From contig OY969623.1 in assembly GCA_963701675.1 (NCBI GenBank), positions 2,170,001-2,234,000 on the forward strand: a stretch of 64,000 bases of DNA, given 5' to 3'. This stretch comes from G963701675 sp963701675. GTDB lineage: Bacteria > Planctomycetota > Planctomycetia > Gemmatales > Gemmataceae. Position numbers and translations under genes: made by a program. The number at the start of each line of letters is the position of its first letter. The stretch's first letter is position 1. This document shows positions 9,308 through 18,340 of the stretch, in pieces. The notes below the pieces were generated by a model, which worked only from the letters and a program-made list of their open reading frames with translations, was not told where the DNA came from and made no database searches.

Positions 9308-10360
9308 TCAACTCGCCAGAAAGCGCTTCAACTCAAAGGCTTCTCCTTTACGCCACAAGTGGTACACGGCCCGTGCCAGCCGAGCTTTCAAAGTTGCCAG
9401 GGCCCGTCGCTTGCCGTAGCGCTTCTCGCGCCGCGCCAACCAATGCCGCACTGGTTCATTGGCACGCAACAATAAACACGCTGCCTCGGAGAACGCCCAC
9501 TTCAAATGAGCGTTGCCGATCTTGTGCCCGCCGGTCCCTTGCACCTTGCCGGCCGACTCATGCACGCACCGAACCAGCCGCGCGTAGGAGAGAAAATCCC
9601 CGACCTCCGGGAAGCGGCGGATGTCGTGGATCTCATAGAGCAGCACCAACCCCAGCACTTTGCCCACGCCCGGGACGGTCTGCAAGCGATAATACGCTTG
9701 CACGTCGTCTACCTTGGCACTGCGCGTGAGGTATAACTCCAACTCGCCGATCAACTCGTCGTAGTAATCGATCAAGGTCAGATCGGTCTCCACGTTTTTG
9801 CGGACGCTCGGGTGGGTGAAGCGTTCCGCGAGCTTCAGTTCCACGCGATTGGCCGCGTAGCTGAGCTTCTTGGTCAGAGCGGGTTGGTTGTACTGGCTAT
9901 TGAGGATTTGCAGATGCGTGAGTGCCTCGGCCCGGCGATGCACCAGGTACATCCGTCTCCGCAGCAAGTCGCGAGTCTCGCGCATGCCGGTGGGATAGAC
10001 ATAGGCCAGGGGAAAGGTGCCGCCGCGAAGAACGCGCGCTAGCTTCTCGGCATCAATGGCGTCGGTCTTGGCCTTGCCGCCGTGAATCGCTTTGAGGTAC
10101 AGCGCATGGCCGAGCACGAAGGCGATCTGTTCGCGCTGGCACAAGTCGGCCAGCCAGTACCAGGCAAACATGCACTCGACGCCGACAATGAGATCATCGC
10201 GAAAGGGTGTGATGGCACGAAGGAACTCGCCGGGGTCGGCGGCGATGGTGGCTTGGCGCACGATCGTCCCGGCAGGATCGAGGATACAGATCGAAATCGT
10301 CCTGGCGTGCAGATCGCCGCCGCAATAAAATCCGTGTTGTCTGGTGTAGAACTTCATCAT
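9308..10360 (-). CDS. IS110 family transposase (DEDD recombinase)
   Basis: 350 residues. The N-terminal RuvC-like DEDD domain shows D16 (GGDLHA), E62 (VGVECMFAW), D100 and D103 (KTDAIDAEKLA). The C-terminal Transposase_20 domain shows VPGVGKVLGLVLLYEI and a GNAHLKWAFSEAA segment. Length is normal for the family and the frame is intact, so the element may be active. IS110 elements move as circles and are guided by a bridge RNA coded in their non-coding ends. It lies on the opposite strand to all cassette genes around it, next to an attC-like site; the IS1111 branch of this family is known to target attC sites. Confidence 0.95.
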   Translation of the reverse strand: MMKFYTRQHGFYCGGDLHARTISICILDPAGTIVRQATIAADPGEFLRAITPFRDDLIVGVECMFAWYWLADLCQREQIAFVLGHALYLKAIHGGKAKTDAIDAEKLARVLRGGTFPLAYVYPTGMRETRDLLRRRMYLVHRRAEALTHLQILNSQYNQPALTKKLSYAANRVELKLAERFTHPSVRKNVETDLTLIDYYDELIGELELYLTRSAKVDDVQAYYRLQTVPGVGKVLGLVLLYEIHDIRRFPEVGDFLSYARLVRCVHESAGKVQGTGGHKIGNAHLKWAFSEAACLLLRANEPVRHWLARREKRYGKRRALATLKARLARAVYHLWRKGEAFELKRFLAS

Positions 10361-10485
10361 GGTCTCCTTGGGGTGGGTGGAGCCCGAGCCCGCTAAATCG
10401 TGGCGGAAGGTGCATCCTTCCGATAACCACGCTGAGCCAAGGCTTGCCCTTGAGCTCGTTTACTCTGGGACAGGCTTCCGCCCAT
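10361..10485 (-). other. IS110 upstream non-coding region, candidate bridge-RNA locus
   Basis: About 125 bases between the transposase start and the next attC-like site, with short inverted pieces (for example GGAAGGTGCATCCTTCC near 10403). In the IS110 group the bridge RNA is coded upstream of the transposase, in the IS1111 group downstream. I cannot tell from the sequence which applies, so this assignment is tentative; the alternative is 9100-9307. Confidence 0.3.
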
Positions 10486-10595
10486 CCCAACGAGGCCATG
10501 ATGAGTATCCAAGCGCTGCACCTGACCGCGGGGGCAGACTGGCTCTCCGGGGTTCCCTGCCGCTCCCGCCCCCGCCGCTGCTGAGCTTGTTGTCC
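10486..10595 (+). repeat. attC-like site next to the IS110 element
   Basis: 110 bases from TCCCAAC (10486-10492) to GTTGTCC (10589-10595). Inside, CACCTG-A-CCGCGGGGGC pairs with a downstream arm (about 13 of 16 positions) with the A left unpaired, as in the other sites. Both core boxes deviate from consensus, so the site is probably decayed or altered by the neighbouring insertion. Confidence 0.4.
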
Positions 10596-10655
10596 CGCCG
10601 CAGAGGCGATGGTACGGCGAGTGCGCTCGACGACCAACTACGAGGGAGGAGTCCG

Positions 10656-11558
10656 ATGGTCAAAGTGGTGTCGCTGGCCCTGATTTTGCTGGGCTGCCTG
10701 ACGATCCCGGTTCGCTCACAGCCGCGCGATGAAACGGCCGACCCGTCTAACCCGCCTAGGGGCCAGCGGGTGTTCTTCGCATCACACAGTGGTATGAGGC
10801 ATGTACCAGATCCCCTCGGCGAGTTGGTCGAGTCGGCCAAAATCAAGGGCCACAAGAAGGTGGGGGTTCAGGAGCTCCGTGCGTCCAGGACCCTCCAGCA
10901 CTGGGAGTTGCCCGAGGACAAGAACCAAGCCAAGAAGGCCCTGAAGACGGGTGAGGTGGACGTGTTCGTGATGTCGCCGATCCAGTTCCCCGACGAGGGC
11001 GTCGAGAACTTCGTCAAGCTCGGGCTGGAGCACAACCCGAACATGCGCTTCCTGGTCCAGATCACCTGGGGCGGCTGGGACATCGACAACCAGGACTTCC
11101 CGAAGGGCGCGTTCGCCAACGTCGATCGCGAGAAGACGCCGGACCAGATCAAGAAGCTCTACGAGCGCAACATCAAGGCGGCCGAGGCCCAGGCCGATGA
11201 CATCAACAAGAAGTACGGCGGGGGCAAGAAGGTGCTGTTCCTGGTGCCCAGCGCCCAGGCACTGGTGGCGTTGCGGACCCGGATTGCCCACAAAGAGGCG
11301 CCCGGCCTGACCAAACAAGGGGAGCTGTTCATTGACGCGATAAGCCACCCGTCGGCCCCGCTGGAGGCGCTCAACACATACCTGCATTACGCGGTGCTGT
11401 ACGACCGTAGCCCGGTCGGCCTGCCCATGCCCGGCCTGCTCAAACGGGCCAACCGGGAGGCGTGGGACGAGAAGCTCAGCCGCGCGTTGCAGGAACTCGC
11501 ATGGGACACGGCGGCCAACTACCCTTACAGCGGCGTCACCTCAGCGACAAAGAAGTGA
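10656..11558 (+). CDS. Secreted SGNH-hydrolase-like protein
   Basis: 300 residues from the ATG at 10656, which has a strong GAGGGAGGA site and is followed by a signal peptide (VVSLALILLGCLTIPVRSQ). An in-frame GTG upstream would place the signal peptide inside the protein and is rejected. The body (VFFASHSG, LQHWELPEDKNQAKKAL, VDVFVMSPI, and a late ISHPSAP carrying a possible D..H pair) resembles secreted SGNH/GDSL-like proteins common in planctomycetes. The usual GDS serine block reads ASHSG, so catalysis is uncertain. It is flanked by attC-like sites on both sides. Confidence 0.72.
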   Translation: MVKVVSLALILLGCLTIPVRSQPRDETADPSNPPRGQRVFFASHSGMRHVPDPLGELVESAKIKGHKKVGVQELRASRTLQHWELPEDKNQAKKALKTGEVDVFVMSPIQFPDEGVENFVKLGLEHNPNMRFLVQITWGGWDIDNQDFPKGAFANVDREKTPDQIKKLYERNIKAAEAQADDINKKYGGGKKVLFLVPSAQALVALRTRIAHKEAPGLTKQGELFIDAISHPSAPLEALNTYLHYAVLYDRSPVGLPMPGLLKRANREAWDEKLSRALQELAWDTAANYPYSGVTSATKK

Positions 11559-11587
11559 GGCCGCGGGCAACTCGACAGCACATCAAG

Positions 11588-11681
11588 GCCGAACCATCCG
11601 CGGCACCTGACCGGCGCAGTCGCGGCGTGTAGTTTGAAGTCAGCCGGACGAATGCCCCGGCAGGTGAGTGAAGCGTTATGC
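11588..11681 (+). repeat. attC-like site
   Basis: 94 bases between GCCGAAC (11588-11594) and GTTATGC (11675-11681). CACCTG (11604-11609) plus CCGG (11611-11614) pair with 11657-11666, leaving A11610 unpaired: the same geometry as the 8118-8214 site. Its central 26 bases (11626-11651) are identical to 12147-12172 in the next site. The next gene starts 16 bases downstream. Confidence 0.5.
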
Positions 11682-11697
11682 GGAAGCGGGTGATTGC

Positions 11698-12114
11698 ATG
11701 GATCAACGCCTTTTGCCCATTCGACAAGAAATTGCCTCGATGGCATCCGATCTTTTTGGCGTCGTTGGCATTCCTTTTGAACGCACCACTGAGTTACAAC
11801 GGCAGATTCTTGCAAGCTTTGCGTTCGGGATGGTTTTCGCGGTTGGTCAGACTAATCGACTCTCGCCACCCGAAGTCCATGCGCTGGCGATTAGCTGCTT
11901 GATGGATGTGTTCAAATACGCTGACCACCAGGCGGTCGCGTTTTCAAGTGATCTCATCGCGCATACTTCAAGTAATGATCCCGACGATACACACCAAGCC
12001 ATCATCCATCGCGGAATTGATGGGCACCAACTATGGCAGGAAAAGCAAACAGAACAGCTCCGCGCAAATATCGACGGTATTTTCAACGCTCTAGGAGCTC
12101 AAGCAGATTCATAA
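11698..12114 (+). CDS. Imm48-like immunity protein (cassette-borne)
   Basis: 138 residues from ATG 11698; an upstream GTG at 11668 would lie inside the attC-like site and is rejected. The pattern FERTTELQRQILASFAFGMVFAV, then PPEVHALAI..LMDVFKYADHQA, then IIHRGIDGH matches what I recall of the Imm48 immunity family of polymorphic toxin systems, which protects a cell from a kin toxin. No toxin gene is nearby, so this would be an orphan immunity gene, common in cassette arrays. No signal peptide: cytoplasmic. Confidence 0.6.
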   Translation: MDQRLLPIRQEIASMASDLFGVVGIPFERTTELQRQILASFAFGMVFAVGQTNRLSPPEVHALAISCLMDVFKYADHQAVAFSSDLIAHTSSNDPDDTHQAIIHRGIDGHQLWQEKQTEQLRANIDGIFNALGAQADS

Positions 12115-12203
12115 CCACCCGCTGCGCCTGACCGCGGCGGGCACGTCGTGTAGTTTGAAGTCAGCCGGACGATTGTCCCGGCATTTGATCCGTGTCGTTC
12201 GCC
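12109..12203 (+). repeat. attC-like site (homologous to 11588-11681)
   Basis: 95 bases between TCATAAC (12109-12115) and GTTCGCC (12197-12203), overlapping the stop codon of the Imm48-like gene. The central part repeats 26 bases of the previous site exactly. The stem is weaker (TG-A-CCG core only). The next gene starts 17 bases after the site. Confidence 0.45.
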
Positions 12204-12220
12204 CGCTTCAGGAGCACGTA

Positions 12221-12778
12221 ATGCGACCACTGCGATATTCCATCAACATCACATTGGACGGGTGCTGCGATCATCGGGCAGGCTCGACGGACGAAGAATT
12301 GCATCGTTACTGGGCCGAGAACCTCGCCCAGGCCGATGCCCTACTCTTCGGCCGGGTAACCTACGAAATGATGGAGGCAGCGTGGCGGCCGCCGGCGACG
12401 GGAGCGAGGCCTGATTGGATGGCCGACTGGATGGAGCCCTTCGCCCGGACGATCGACGCGGCAAAGAAGTACGTCGTGTCGAGCACGTTGAAGCGGGTCG
12501 ATTGGAACGCGGAACTCGTGCGCGGGGATCTGGGTACGGCCGTTCAGCAGCTCAAGCGTGAGTCGGGCAAGGGAATCGGCGTGGGCGGCGTGAAGCTCCC
12601 GCTGGCGTTGGCGGAGCTGGGATTGATCGATGAGTACGAGTTCGTGGTCCAACCCAGGATAGCGGGCCATGGGCCGACGTTGTTCGCCGGGCTATCGAAG
12701 TACGTTGACTTGAAGCTCGTGAGCCGGCTGGAATTCGCCTCCGGGGCGGTGGCGATGCGATATGAGCCGAGAAGGTAG
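12221..12778 (+). CDS. RibD C-terminal / dihydrofolate reductase family protein
   Basis: 185 residues. Start at ATG 12221 with AGGAG eight bases upstream. Family features: SINITLDGCCDH, ADALLFGRVTYEMMEAAW, KKYVVSSTL, GIGVGGVKLPLALAELGLIDEYEF and the C-terminal GHGPTLFA. It is an NADPH-dependent reductase fold; in this branch the substrate is generally not dihydrofolate and remains unknown. It is preceded by an attC-like site. A dead copy of its C-terminal third lies at 6569-6658, at the other end of the accessory segment. Confidence 0.88.
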   Translation: MRPLRYSINITLDGCCDHRAGSTDEELHRYWAENLAQADALLFGRVTYEMMEAAWRPPATGARPDWMADWMEPFARTIDAAKKYVVSSTLKRVDWNAELVRGDLGTAVQQLKRESGKGIGVGGVKLPLALAELGLIDEYEFVVQPRIAGHGPTLFAGLSKYVDLKLVSRLEFASGAVAMRYEPRR

Positions 12779-12937
12779 CCATCTGCATTGAAGTTTATGT
12801 TCTCCCTGCTCGTCTTCTTAGATAGGGTCGGTAGCGGTCTGTTGGCCGTGTTGCACAAAAGCCGAAGCCACACGCTGGACGAATCTGGCAGCATCCGGCC
12901 CGCGGCTAACCACGCCTAACCCAAGGGAGAAATTGTC

Positions 12938-14413
12938 ATGAAGACCCGGCTAATGACCGTCCTGGCCCTGTCCGTCCTCGCCGCGCTGGCCGGCGCGGAC
13001 GATCCGAAGGCCGCCGTGAAGATGCCGGACACCCCCGCCGGCCGCCTGCTCGCCGGGTGGCTCGACGCCCTCGGCTCGGGCAAGACGGAGGCCCTCCAGC
13101 GATTCATTACCGAGAATTTTTCCGAGGACGTGCTGGCCCGTGGCACGGCGCAGCAGCGGGCCACCGGCGGGATCCGGCTCTATCAGGAAAACGGCGGCGC
13201 CCCGGAGCTGGCCCGAATCGAGAGTTCCGCGGCCCACGAACTGGTCGCCCTGGCTCAGTTCCCGGTAACCGAGTCATGGCTGCGCGTTTCGGTCAAGGTC
13301 GCCCCCGAGCCGCCGCACGCCGTCACGCAGTGGACCGTCGCAACGCCCCCGCCGCCCGATCCGGGCAACGCGAAGCGGCTATCGGACGAGGAAATCGCCG
13401 CCTCCGCGGAAGCCTACCTGGCCAAGCTGGTGGCGGCCGACCTCTTCTCCGGCAGCGTGGTGGTGGCCCATGACGGCAAACCCATCTTCTGCCGGGCCTA
13501 CGGCCTGGCCAGCCGGGCCCACGACGTCCCCAACCGCACGGACACCAAGTTCAACCTCGGCTCGATGAACAAGATGTTCACGGCCGTCTGCGTCGCCCAG
13601 CTTGCCGAGAAGGGCCGGCTCGCCTTCACCGACCCCGTCGGCAAGCACCTCCCCGACTACCCGAACAAGGCTGTGGCCGAGAAGGTCACCCTTCACCACC
13701 TGCTGACCCACACGTCCGGCGTGGGCGACTATTTCAATGACAAATACATGGAGGCGGCCAAGGACCGCTTCCGCACGGTGCAGGACTTCTTCTCTCTGTT
13801 CGTGGACAAACCGCTGGAGTTCGAGCCGGGCGCGCGGTTCCGCTACAGCAACGCCGGCTTCATGATTCTGGGCGCGGTCATCGAGAAGGTGAGTGGCCAG
13901 AGTTATTTTGACTACGTCCGCGACCATGTCTACAAGCCGGCGGGCATGGCCGACACCGACGCCTACGAGATGGACCAGGACACGCCCAACCTAGCGACCG
14001 GCTACACGCGGATGAATATGCAAGGCCAGTCCATCGCCGGCCCCCGGCGCAACAACCTCTTCCTGCACGTGGTCAAAGGCGGGCCGGCCGGCGGCGGCTT
14101 CTCGACCGCCGAGGACTTGATTCGGTTCGCGCGGGCGCTCCGCGACCACCGCCTGCTCGGCCCGGAACAGACCGAGCTGATCATGGCCGGCAAGGTGGAG
14201 TCGCATCCCAAAGAGAAATACGCCTACGGTTTCTCGGAGGAAGTGGTCAACGGCCACCGCCTCGTCGGCCACGGCGGCGGCTTCCTCGGGATCAGCTCCC
14301 AGCTCGACATCTATTCCGATCTGGGCTACGACGTCGCCGTCATGTCCAACTACGACCCACCCGCGGCGACGCACATCGCCGGCAAGCTCCGCTCCCTCAT
14401 CTGCCGGAAGTGA
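12938..14413 (+). CDS. Secreted serine hydrolase of the beta-lactamase (class C / PBP4*) family
   Basis: 491 residues. Signal peptide at 1-20. Residues 30-135 form an NTF2-like or DUF3887-type domain; the serine-hydrolase domain follows from about 155. Active-site motifs: SMNK (S209, K212), YSN (303-305) and HGGG near residue 446, giving the SxxK / YxN / HxG pattern. Such enzymes cleave amides or esters, and many act on peptidoglycan peptides or D-amino-acid peptides rather than antibiotics. Exported to the periplasm. RBS AAGGGAGAA just upstream of ATG 12938. No partner gene in an operon; the sulfate importer converges from the other side. Confidence 0.9.
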   Translation: MKTRLMTVLALSVLAALAGADDPKAAVKMPDTPAGRLLAGWLDALGSGKTEALQRFITENFSEDVLARGTAQQRATGGIRLYQENGGAPELARIESSAAHELVALAQFPVTESWLRVSVKVAPEPPHAVTQWTVATPPPPDPGNAKRLSDEEIAASAEAYLAKLVAADLFSGSVVVAHDGKPIFCRAYGLASRAHDVPNRTDTKFNLGSMNKMFTAVCVAQLAEKGRLAFTDPVGKHLPDYPNKAVAEKVTLHHLLTHTSGVGDYFNDKYMEAAKDRFRTVQDFFSLFVDKPLEFEPGARFRYSNAGFMILGAVIEKVSGQSYFDYVRDHVYKPAGMADTDAYEMDQDTPNLATGYTRMNMQGQSIAGPRRNNLFLHVVKGGPAGGGFSTAEDLIRFARALRDHRLLGPEQTELIMAGKVESHPKEKYAYGFSEEVVNGHRLVGHGGGFLGISSQLDIYSDLGYDVAVMSNYDPPAATHIAGKLRSLICRK

Positions 14414-14480
14414 AGCCCGGCATTACCCACGTCTGAAATTGGCCTACCATGATGGCGACGCCATTTCGGGGAGAGGCGGC

Positions 14481-15566
14481 CTACCCATCTGCACGCAGAA
14501 ACAGGTGAGCACGCCGTGGCGAAACATAGATCGAATCGCCCGCCTTGAGACACAGTTTAGCAATGCACGTCGTGTCGACGTTGATTTCCATTACGGACTG
14601 TGAATAGGCGCTACGCAGGCGCACTCTTGCAAATGGGCCCGCGGCGTTAACATACAGCACAGTCGCCTTAAGACTCGATTCGCTTTGCTTGGTCGGCGCG
14701 ATGTCGAACTCATGCGGTCGGATGTAGACAGTCGCCGGGCGAACGTCGGCATGCGGATAGTCGGGGTACGGAACCTGCCAATCGCTCACCGTAATTTCAG
14801 AATCTGAATTCGTGTCTGCGATAAACCGCCCGTTGGCGACGCGTCCGTGAAAGGTATTCACGTTGCCGAGGAACTCCATGACGAAAGTACTGGCTGGATG
14901 GTCGAATACTTCTTGCGGCGCCCCGATCTGTTCCACTCGCCCTTCCCGCATGACGACGACACGATCCGCGAGTTCGAAGGCTTCTTCTTGATCGTGCGTA
15001 ACGAACACGCTGGTCGTGTGGATCTGGTCGTGTAGGCGGCGGAGCCATTGACGTAACTCTTGTCGCACCTTGGCGTCGAGCGCGCCAAACGGCTCATCGA
15101 GCAACAAAACCCTCGGCTCGACGGCCAGAGCTCGCGCGAGCGCCACGCGCTGCCGCTGCCCTCCTGATAGCTGCGATGGCGAGCGCTGGTCCAGTCCTTC
15201 CAGCCTAACGAGGTGCAAAAGTTCTTTCACCCGGCTATTCACTTCATTGCTGTTCCGGCGTCGCACGCGAAGGCCGAATGCGATGTTCTCGAAAACCGTC
15301 ATGTGCCGAAAAAGGGCATAATGCTGAAATACAAACCCGACGTTGCGGTCGCGGGCCGCTTGGTGCGTGATCTCCTCGTCGTTGAACCAAACCGAGCCTT
15401 GATCGGGGGATTCAAGTCCGGCGATGATGCGGAGGAGCGTCGTCTTTCCGGAGCCGGAGGGTCCGAGCAGCGCGACGAGCGCGCCGGTGGGAACGTCCAC
15501 GCTCACCCGGTTGAGCGCTCGAAAGCTACCGAACCGTTTGGAAACTTCCTTGACCGATATGCTCAT
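14481..15566 (-). CDS. cysA: Sulfate/thiosulfate ABC transporter ATP-binding protein CysA
   Basis: 361 residues. Walker [10 protein letters not shown] (35-43), ABC signature LSGGQRQR (about 133), Walker [14 protein letters not shown], switch His in VTHDQEEA, and a C-terminal TOBE-like region ([12 protein letters not shown]..., YIRPHEF). It powers uptake of sulfate through CysT/CysW. Its ATG overlaps the cysW stop by four bases (15563-15566), so it is the last gene of a translationally coupled run. Confidence 0.95.
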   Translation of the reverse strand: MSISVKEVSKRFGSFRALNRVSVDVPTGALVALLGPSGSGKTTLLRIIAGLESPDQGSVWFNDEEITHQAARDRNVGFVFQHYALFRHMTVFENIAFGLRVRRRNSNEVNSRVKELLHLVRLEGLDQRSPSQLSGGQRQRVALARALAVEPRVLLLDEPFGALDAKVRQELRQWLRRLHDQIHTTSVFVTHDQEEAFELADRVVVMREGRVEQIGAPQEVFDHPASTFVMEFLGNVNTFHGRVANGRFIADTNSDSEITVSDWQVPYPDYPHADVRPATVYIRPHEFDIAPTKQSESSLKATVLYVNAAGPFARVRLRSAYSQSVMEINVDTTCIAKLCLKAGDSIYVSPRRAHLFLRADG

Positions 15567-16438
15567 GCGTCGTGCCCCTCGCGGTTGGATGCGGGCGGCT
15601 CCGATCCGGGATGATGCCGTTTTCCCTCAAGTCCGGCCTTGACGCCGAGCGTCAACAAGGCCAGGAGCGTCAGTACGGACGCCACGGCGAACGAACCCGG
15701 CATGTTGTATTCTTGGAAGAGTTTCTCCACGCGCAGGGGAATGGTGTCCGTTCCTCCGGTGATGTGGCCGGAAACAACATAAACAGCGCCAAACTCTCCC
15801 ATGGCTCGGGCATTGCACAGGATCAGGCCGTACACCAGTCCCCATTTGATATTGGGCAACGTCACTCGCCAAAAGATCTGCCAGCCGCTGGCGCCCAATG
15901 TAACGGCGGCTAGTTCTTCCTCAGGCCCGACCGCTTCGAGCACCGGGATCAGTTCCCGAGCTACGTACGGGAGCGTCACGAATGTGGTTGCCAGGATCAG
16001 ACCCGGAATGGCAAAGATGATTTTGATCCCGTGATCGCGGAGCCACGGGCCAAAGTAGCCTTGCAACCCGAACAGAAGGACGAACAGCAGTCCGGCCACG
16101 ACCGGCGACACGGAAAGTGGCACATCGATCAAAGTGATCAGCAATGTTCGCCCTGGAAAGCGAAAGCGCGCGATCGCCCACGCCGCGGCGACACCAAAGA
16201 GGAGATTCAAAAACACTGAAGTGGGCGCGACGATGAGAGTGAGTAAAATCGCGTGTCGCGTGTCCGAATCGCGCACGAGGTTTTGCCAGTAGAGGGCCAA
16301 GCCACCGCGGAAGGCTTGATAAAACACGTCGACCAGCGGAATGATGACGAGCACGGCGATCACGGCCATCGCGATACCTGTCAGCGTCCAGCGCGCCAAC
16401 CAATTATCCCGGCATGCAGGCCGTAGCTGCTCACTCAT
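15563..16438 (-). CDS. cysW: Sulfate ABC transporter permease CysW
   Basis: 291 residues with about six membrane helices ([21 protein letters not shown] at the start). The EAA loop reads [24 protein letters not shown], and the family motif [15 protein letters not shown] is present. Forms the membrane channel with CysT. Overlaps the end of cysT by four bases and the start of cysA by four. Confidence 0.94.
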   Translation of the reverse strand: MSEQLRPACRDNWLARWTLTGIAMAVIAVLVIIPLVDVFYQAFRGGLALYWQNLVRDSDTRHAILLTLIVAPTSVFLNLLFGVAAAWAIARFRFPGRTLLITLIDVPLSVSPVVAGLLFVLLFGLQGYFGPWLRDHGIKIIFAIPGLILATTFVTLPYVARELIPVLEAVGPEEELAAVTLGASGWQIFWRVTLPNIKWGLVYGLILCNARAMGEFGAVYVVSGHITGGTDTIPLRVEKLFQEYNMPGSFAVASVLTLLALLTLGVKAGLEGKRHHPGSEPPASNREGHDA

Positions 16439-17262
16439 CCGGTCACCCTCCGCGTCCAGCGGTCGAGAAGGTTGATCAACGCCAGTAAGGTGAATGACGC
16501 GAGCAATAGAACCACGGCAATTGCGGTCGCTTCCGCATAGGAGAATTCTTCGAGCCGGGCCACGATCAACACCGGGGCGATTTCAGTTTCGAACGGCTTG
16601 TTTCCGGAGATGAAGATGACCGAGCCGTATTCTCCCAACCCGTGCGCCAATGCCATTGCGAAGCCGGCCATGAGCGCGGGAAACACGATCGGCAGAATCA
16701 CGCGATGGAATGTTTGCCAACGCGTCGCACCGAGCGAGATAGCGGCTTCTTCCAACTCGAGATCGATGCTCTCCAGCACCGGCCCGACGGTGCGAACGAC
16801 AAATGGCAGGCCGACGAAGGTGAGAACCAGCACCACCGCAAGGCGACTATAGGCCGCCTCGATTCCCCAAGGGACGAGGATTTGACCAAGCCAACCGGAC
16901 TCGACATACAAGTTCGAGAAGACCAGACCGGCCACCGCCGTGGGCAGCGCCAGCGGTAAATCGACCAAGGCATCGAACACGCGTTTGAGCGGGAAGTGGT
17001 AGCGCACCAACACCCACGCGATGAGGGTGCCAAATATGGCGTTAAGCGCCGCCGCCATCAGAGATGCGCCAAAGGTGAGTCCATAGGCGTAGATTGCCCT
17101 CTCCGTCGTAACCGCTGCTAAAAACTGTCGGGGTGTTAACGAAGCCGCCTTGAGCACGCAAGCCCCTAGCGGGATAAGGACCAACAACGTGAGATAGAGC
17201 CAGGTGTAACCTAGGCTGAGCGAGAAACCAGGTAGTACTCGACGGTGAACCGTTTGCATCAT
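16435..17262 (-). CDS. cysT: Sulfate ABC transporter permease CysT (CysU)
   Basis: 275 residues, about six membrane helices, EAA loop LEEAAISLGATRWQTFHRVILP, followed by GLGEYGSVIFISGN, which is diagnostic for CysT. Partner of CysW. It is the first of three overlapping transporter genes, 77 bases behind the pseudopilin gene. Confidence 0.94.
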   Translation of the reverse strand: MMQTVHRRVLPGFSLSLGYTWLYLTLLVLIPLGACVLKAASLTPRQFLAAVTTERAIYAYGLTFGASLMAAALNAIFGTLIAWVLVRYHFPLKRVFDALVDLPLALPTAVAGLVFSNLYVESGWLGQILVPWGIEAAYSRLAVVLVLTFVGLPFVVRTVGPVLESIDLELEEAAISLGATRWQTFHRVILPIVFPALMAGFAMALAHGLGEYGSVIFISGNKPFETEIAPVLIVARLEEFSYAEATAIAVVLLLASFTLLALINLLDRWTRRVTG

Positions 17263-17339
17263 ATTGGAGCGGTTACGGAATGGATGAACGTAGACGAGAA
17301 TTCTCGACGGCGCTAGCGGAGCAAAGGTAGTCGTGCGGT

Positions 17340-18293
17340 TTAGAAATCCGAGGTTATGACCTCCCCTCCTTGTCGAGTGACGAGTTTGGCGAACTCCTTG
17401 ATGCTGATGGATTGCTTGATGAAATGCACTGAGCCATCGGCAAAGACGGTGTTGGCGCCAGCCGAGTGGAAGCTGTACACCGCGCTCGATCCGTTAGTGC
17501 CGTAGTACGGATGGGGATAGGTGTTGCTTATTTCGCCGTTCGTGCAGTTGACGGCGCACGGTCCCGGAAAAACACTGCCGTCGGATGTCGAGCCTTCCAG
17601 GGAGAAGTCGGTCGCTGCCCGACACCAGCCGCCGCCATTGACACGATCGTCCGGCAAGTCGCCGTAGATCTGACCGGCGCGCCAATTGTTCGGTCTTCCG
17701 CTCGACTCGGCAAGGAGGATCGTATTTGACAGCCCATCTAACACTTCGGCGAAGCGCGGCACTGAGTTCTTGGGCATAGCGCCCGGACCGGGCTTGTCAA
17801 CGAGCCCGGCCGTAACCAAGCGGTCGGCAACGTGGGTCGTCGCGCCATAGTCCATGGCGGGCACGAAGGGAATCCAAGGGTTGTCTTCCGGCTTCCCATC
17901 CAGACGCCCCGTGTTCGGCGTTGACGGGCATTCGCCGATGATCATCCGCTGGCTTACGACGGGTCGATTTTCGAGATCGTACCAGTTTTTGTTCAAATCG
18001 TACTGCGACCAGAGTGGCCCTTGCTCGATAAACGGCAGGATATGAAGCATGAATCCCTGCCGTGGTACACCCGGTGTGTTGTGGCTGCTGGGCAAGTGGC
18101 CTTTTACGTCATGATGGCCGTGCAGCCCCAGCGCCAACTGCTTGAGGTTGTTCGAGCACTTGGCACGATTGGCGGCCTCGCGCACTTTCTGCACTGCCGG
18201 CAACAACAGGCTGATTAGAATGCCGATGATCGCAATGACCACGAGAAGCTCAATAAGTGTAAATGCAAGACGATTCCGTACTGCGAGTTTCAT
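17340..18293 (-). CDS. DUF1559 domain protein with prepilin-type N-terminus
   Basis: 317 residues from ATG 18293 (GGAG about ten bases upstream); an upstream start at 18335 would bury the pilin signal. The N-terminus RLAFTLIELLVVIAIIGIL is a type IV pilin-like class III signal with cleavage before F. The body is DUF1559 (KVREAANRAKCSNNLKQLALGLH) and ends with the H-X9-DG-like FHSAGANTVFADGSVHFI. Planctomycetes carry dozens of copies; the role is probably secretion pseudopilin or surface protein. Unusual place: between sulfate-binding and sulfate-permease genes. Confidence 0.93.
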   Translation of the reverse strand: MKLAVRNRLAFTLIELLVVIAIIGILISLLLPAVQKVREAANRAKCSNNLKQLALGLHGHHDVKGHLPSSHNTPGVPRQGFMLHILPFIEQGPLWSQYDLNKNWYDLENRPVVSQRMIIGECPSTPNTGRLDGKPEDNPWIPFVPAMDYGATTHVADRLVTAGLVDKPGPGAMPKNSVPRFAEVLDGLSNTILLAESSGRPNNWRAGQIYGDLPDDRVNGGGWCRAATDFSLEGSTSDGSVFPGPCAVNCTNGEISNTYPHPYYGTNGSSAVYSFHSAGANTVFADGSVHFIKQSISIKEFAKLVTRQGGEVITSDF

Positions 18294-18340
18294 GGATTTC
18301 GTTCTCCGATCGGTGGGAAAAATCCGGAAAGCCAAAGAGA

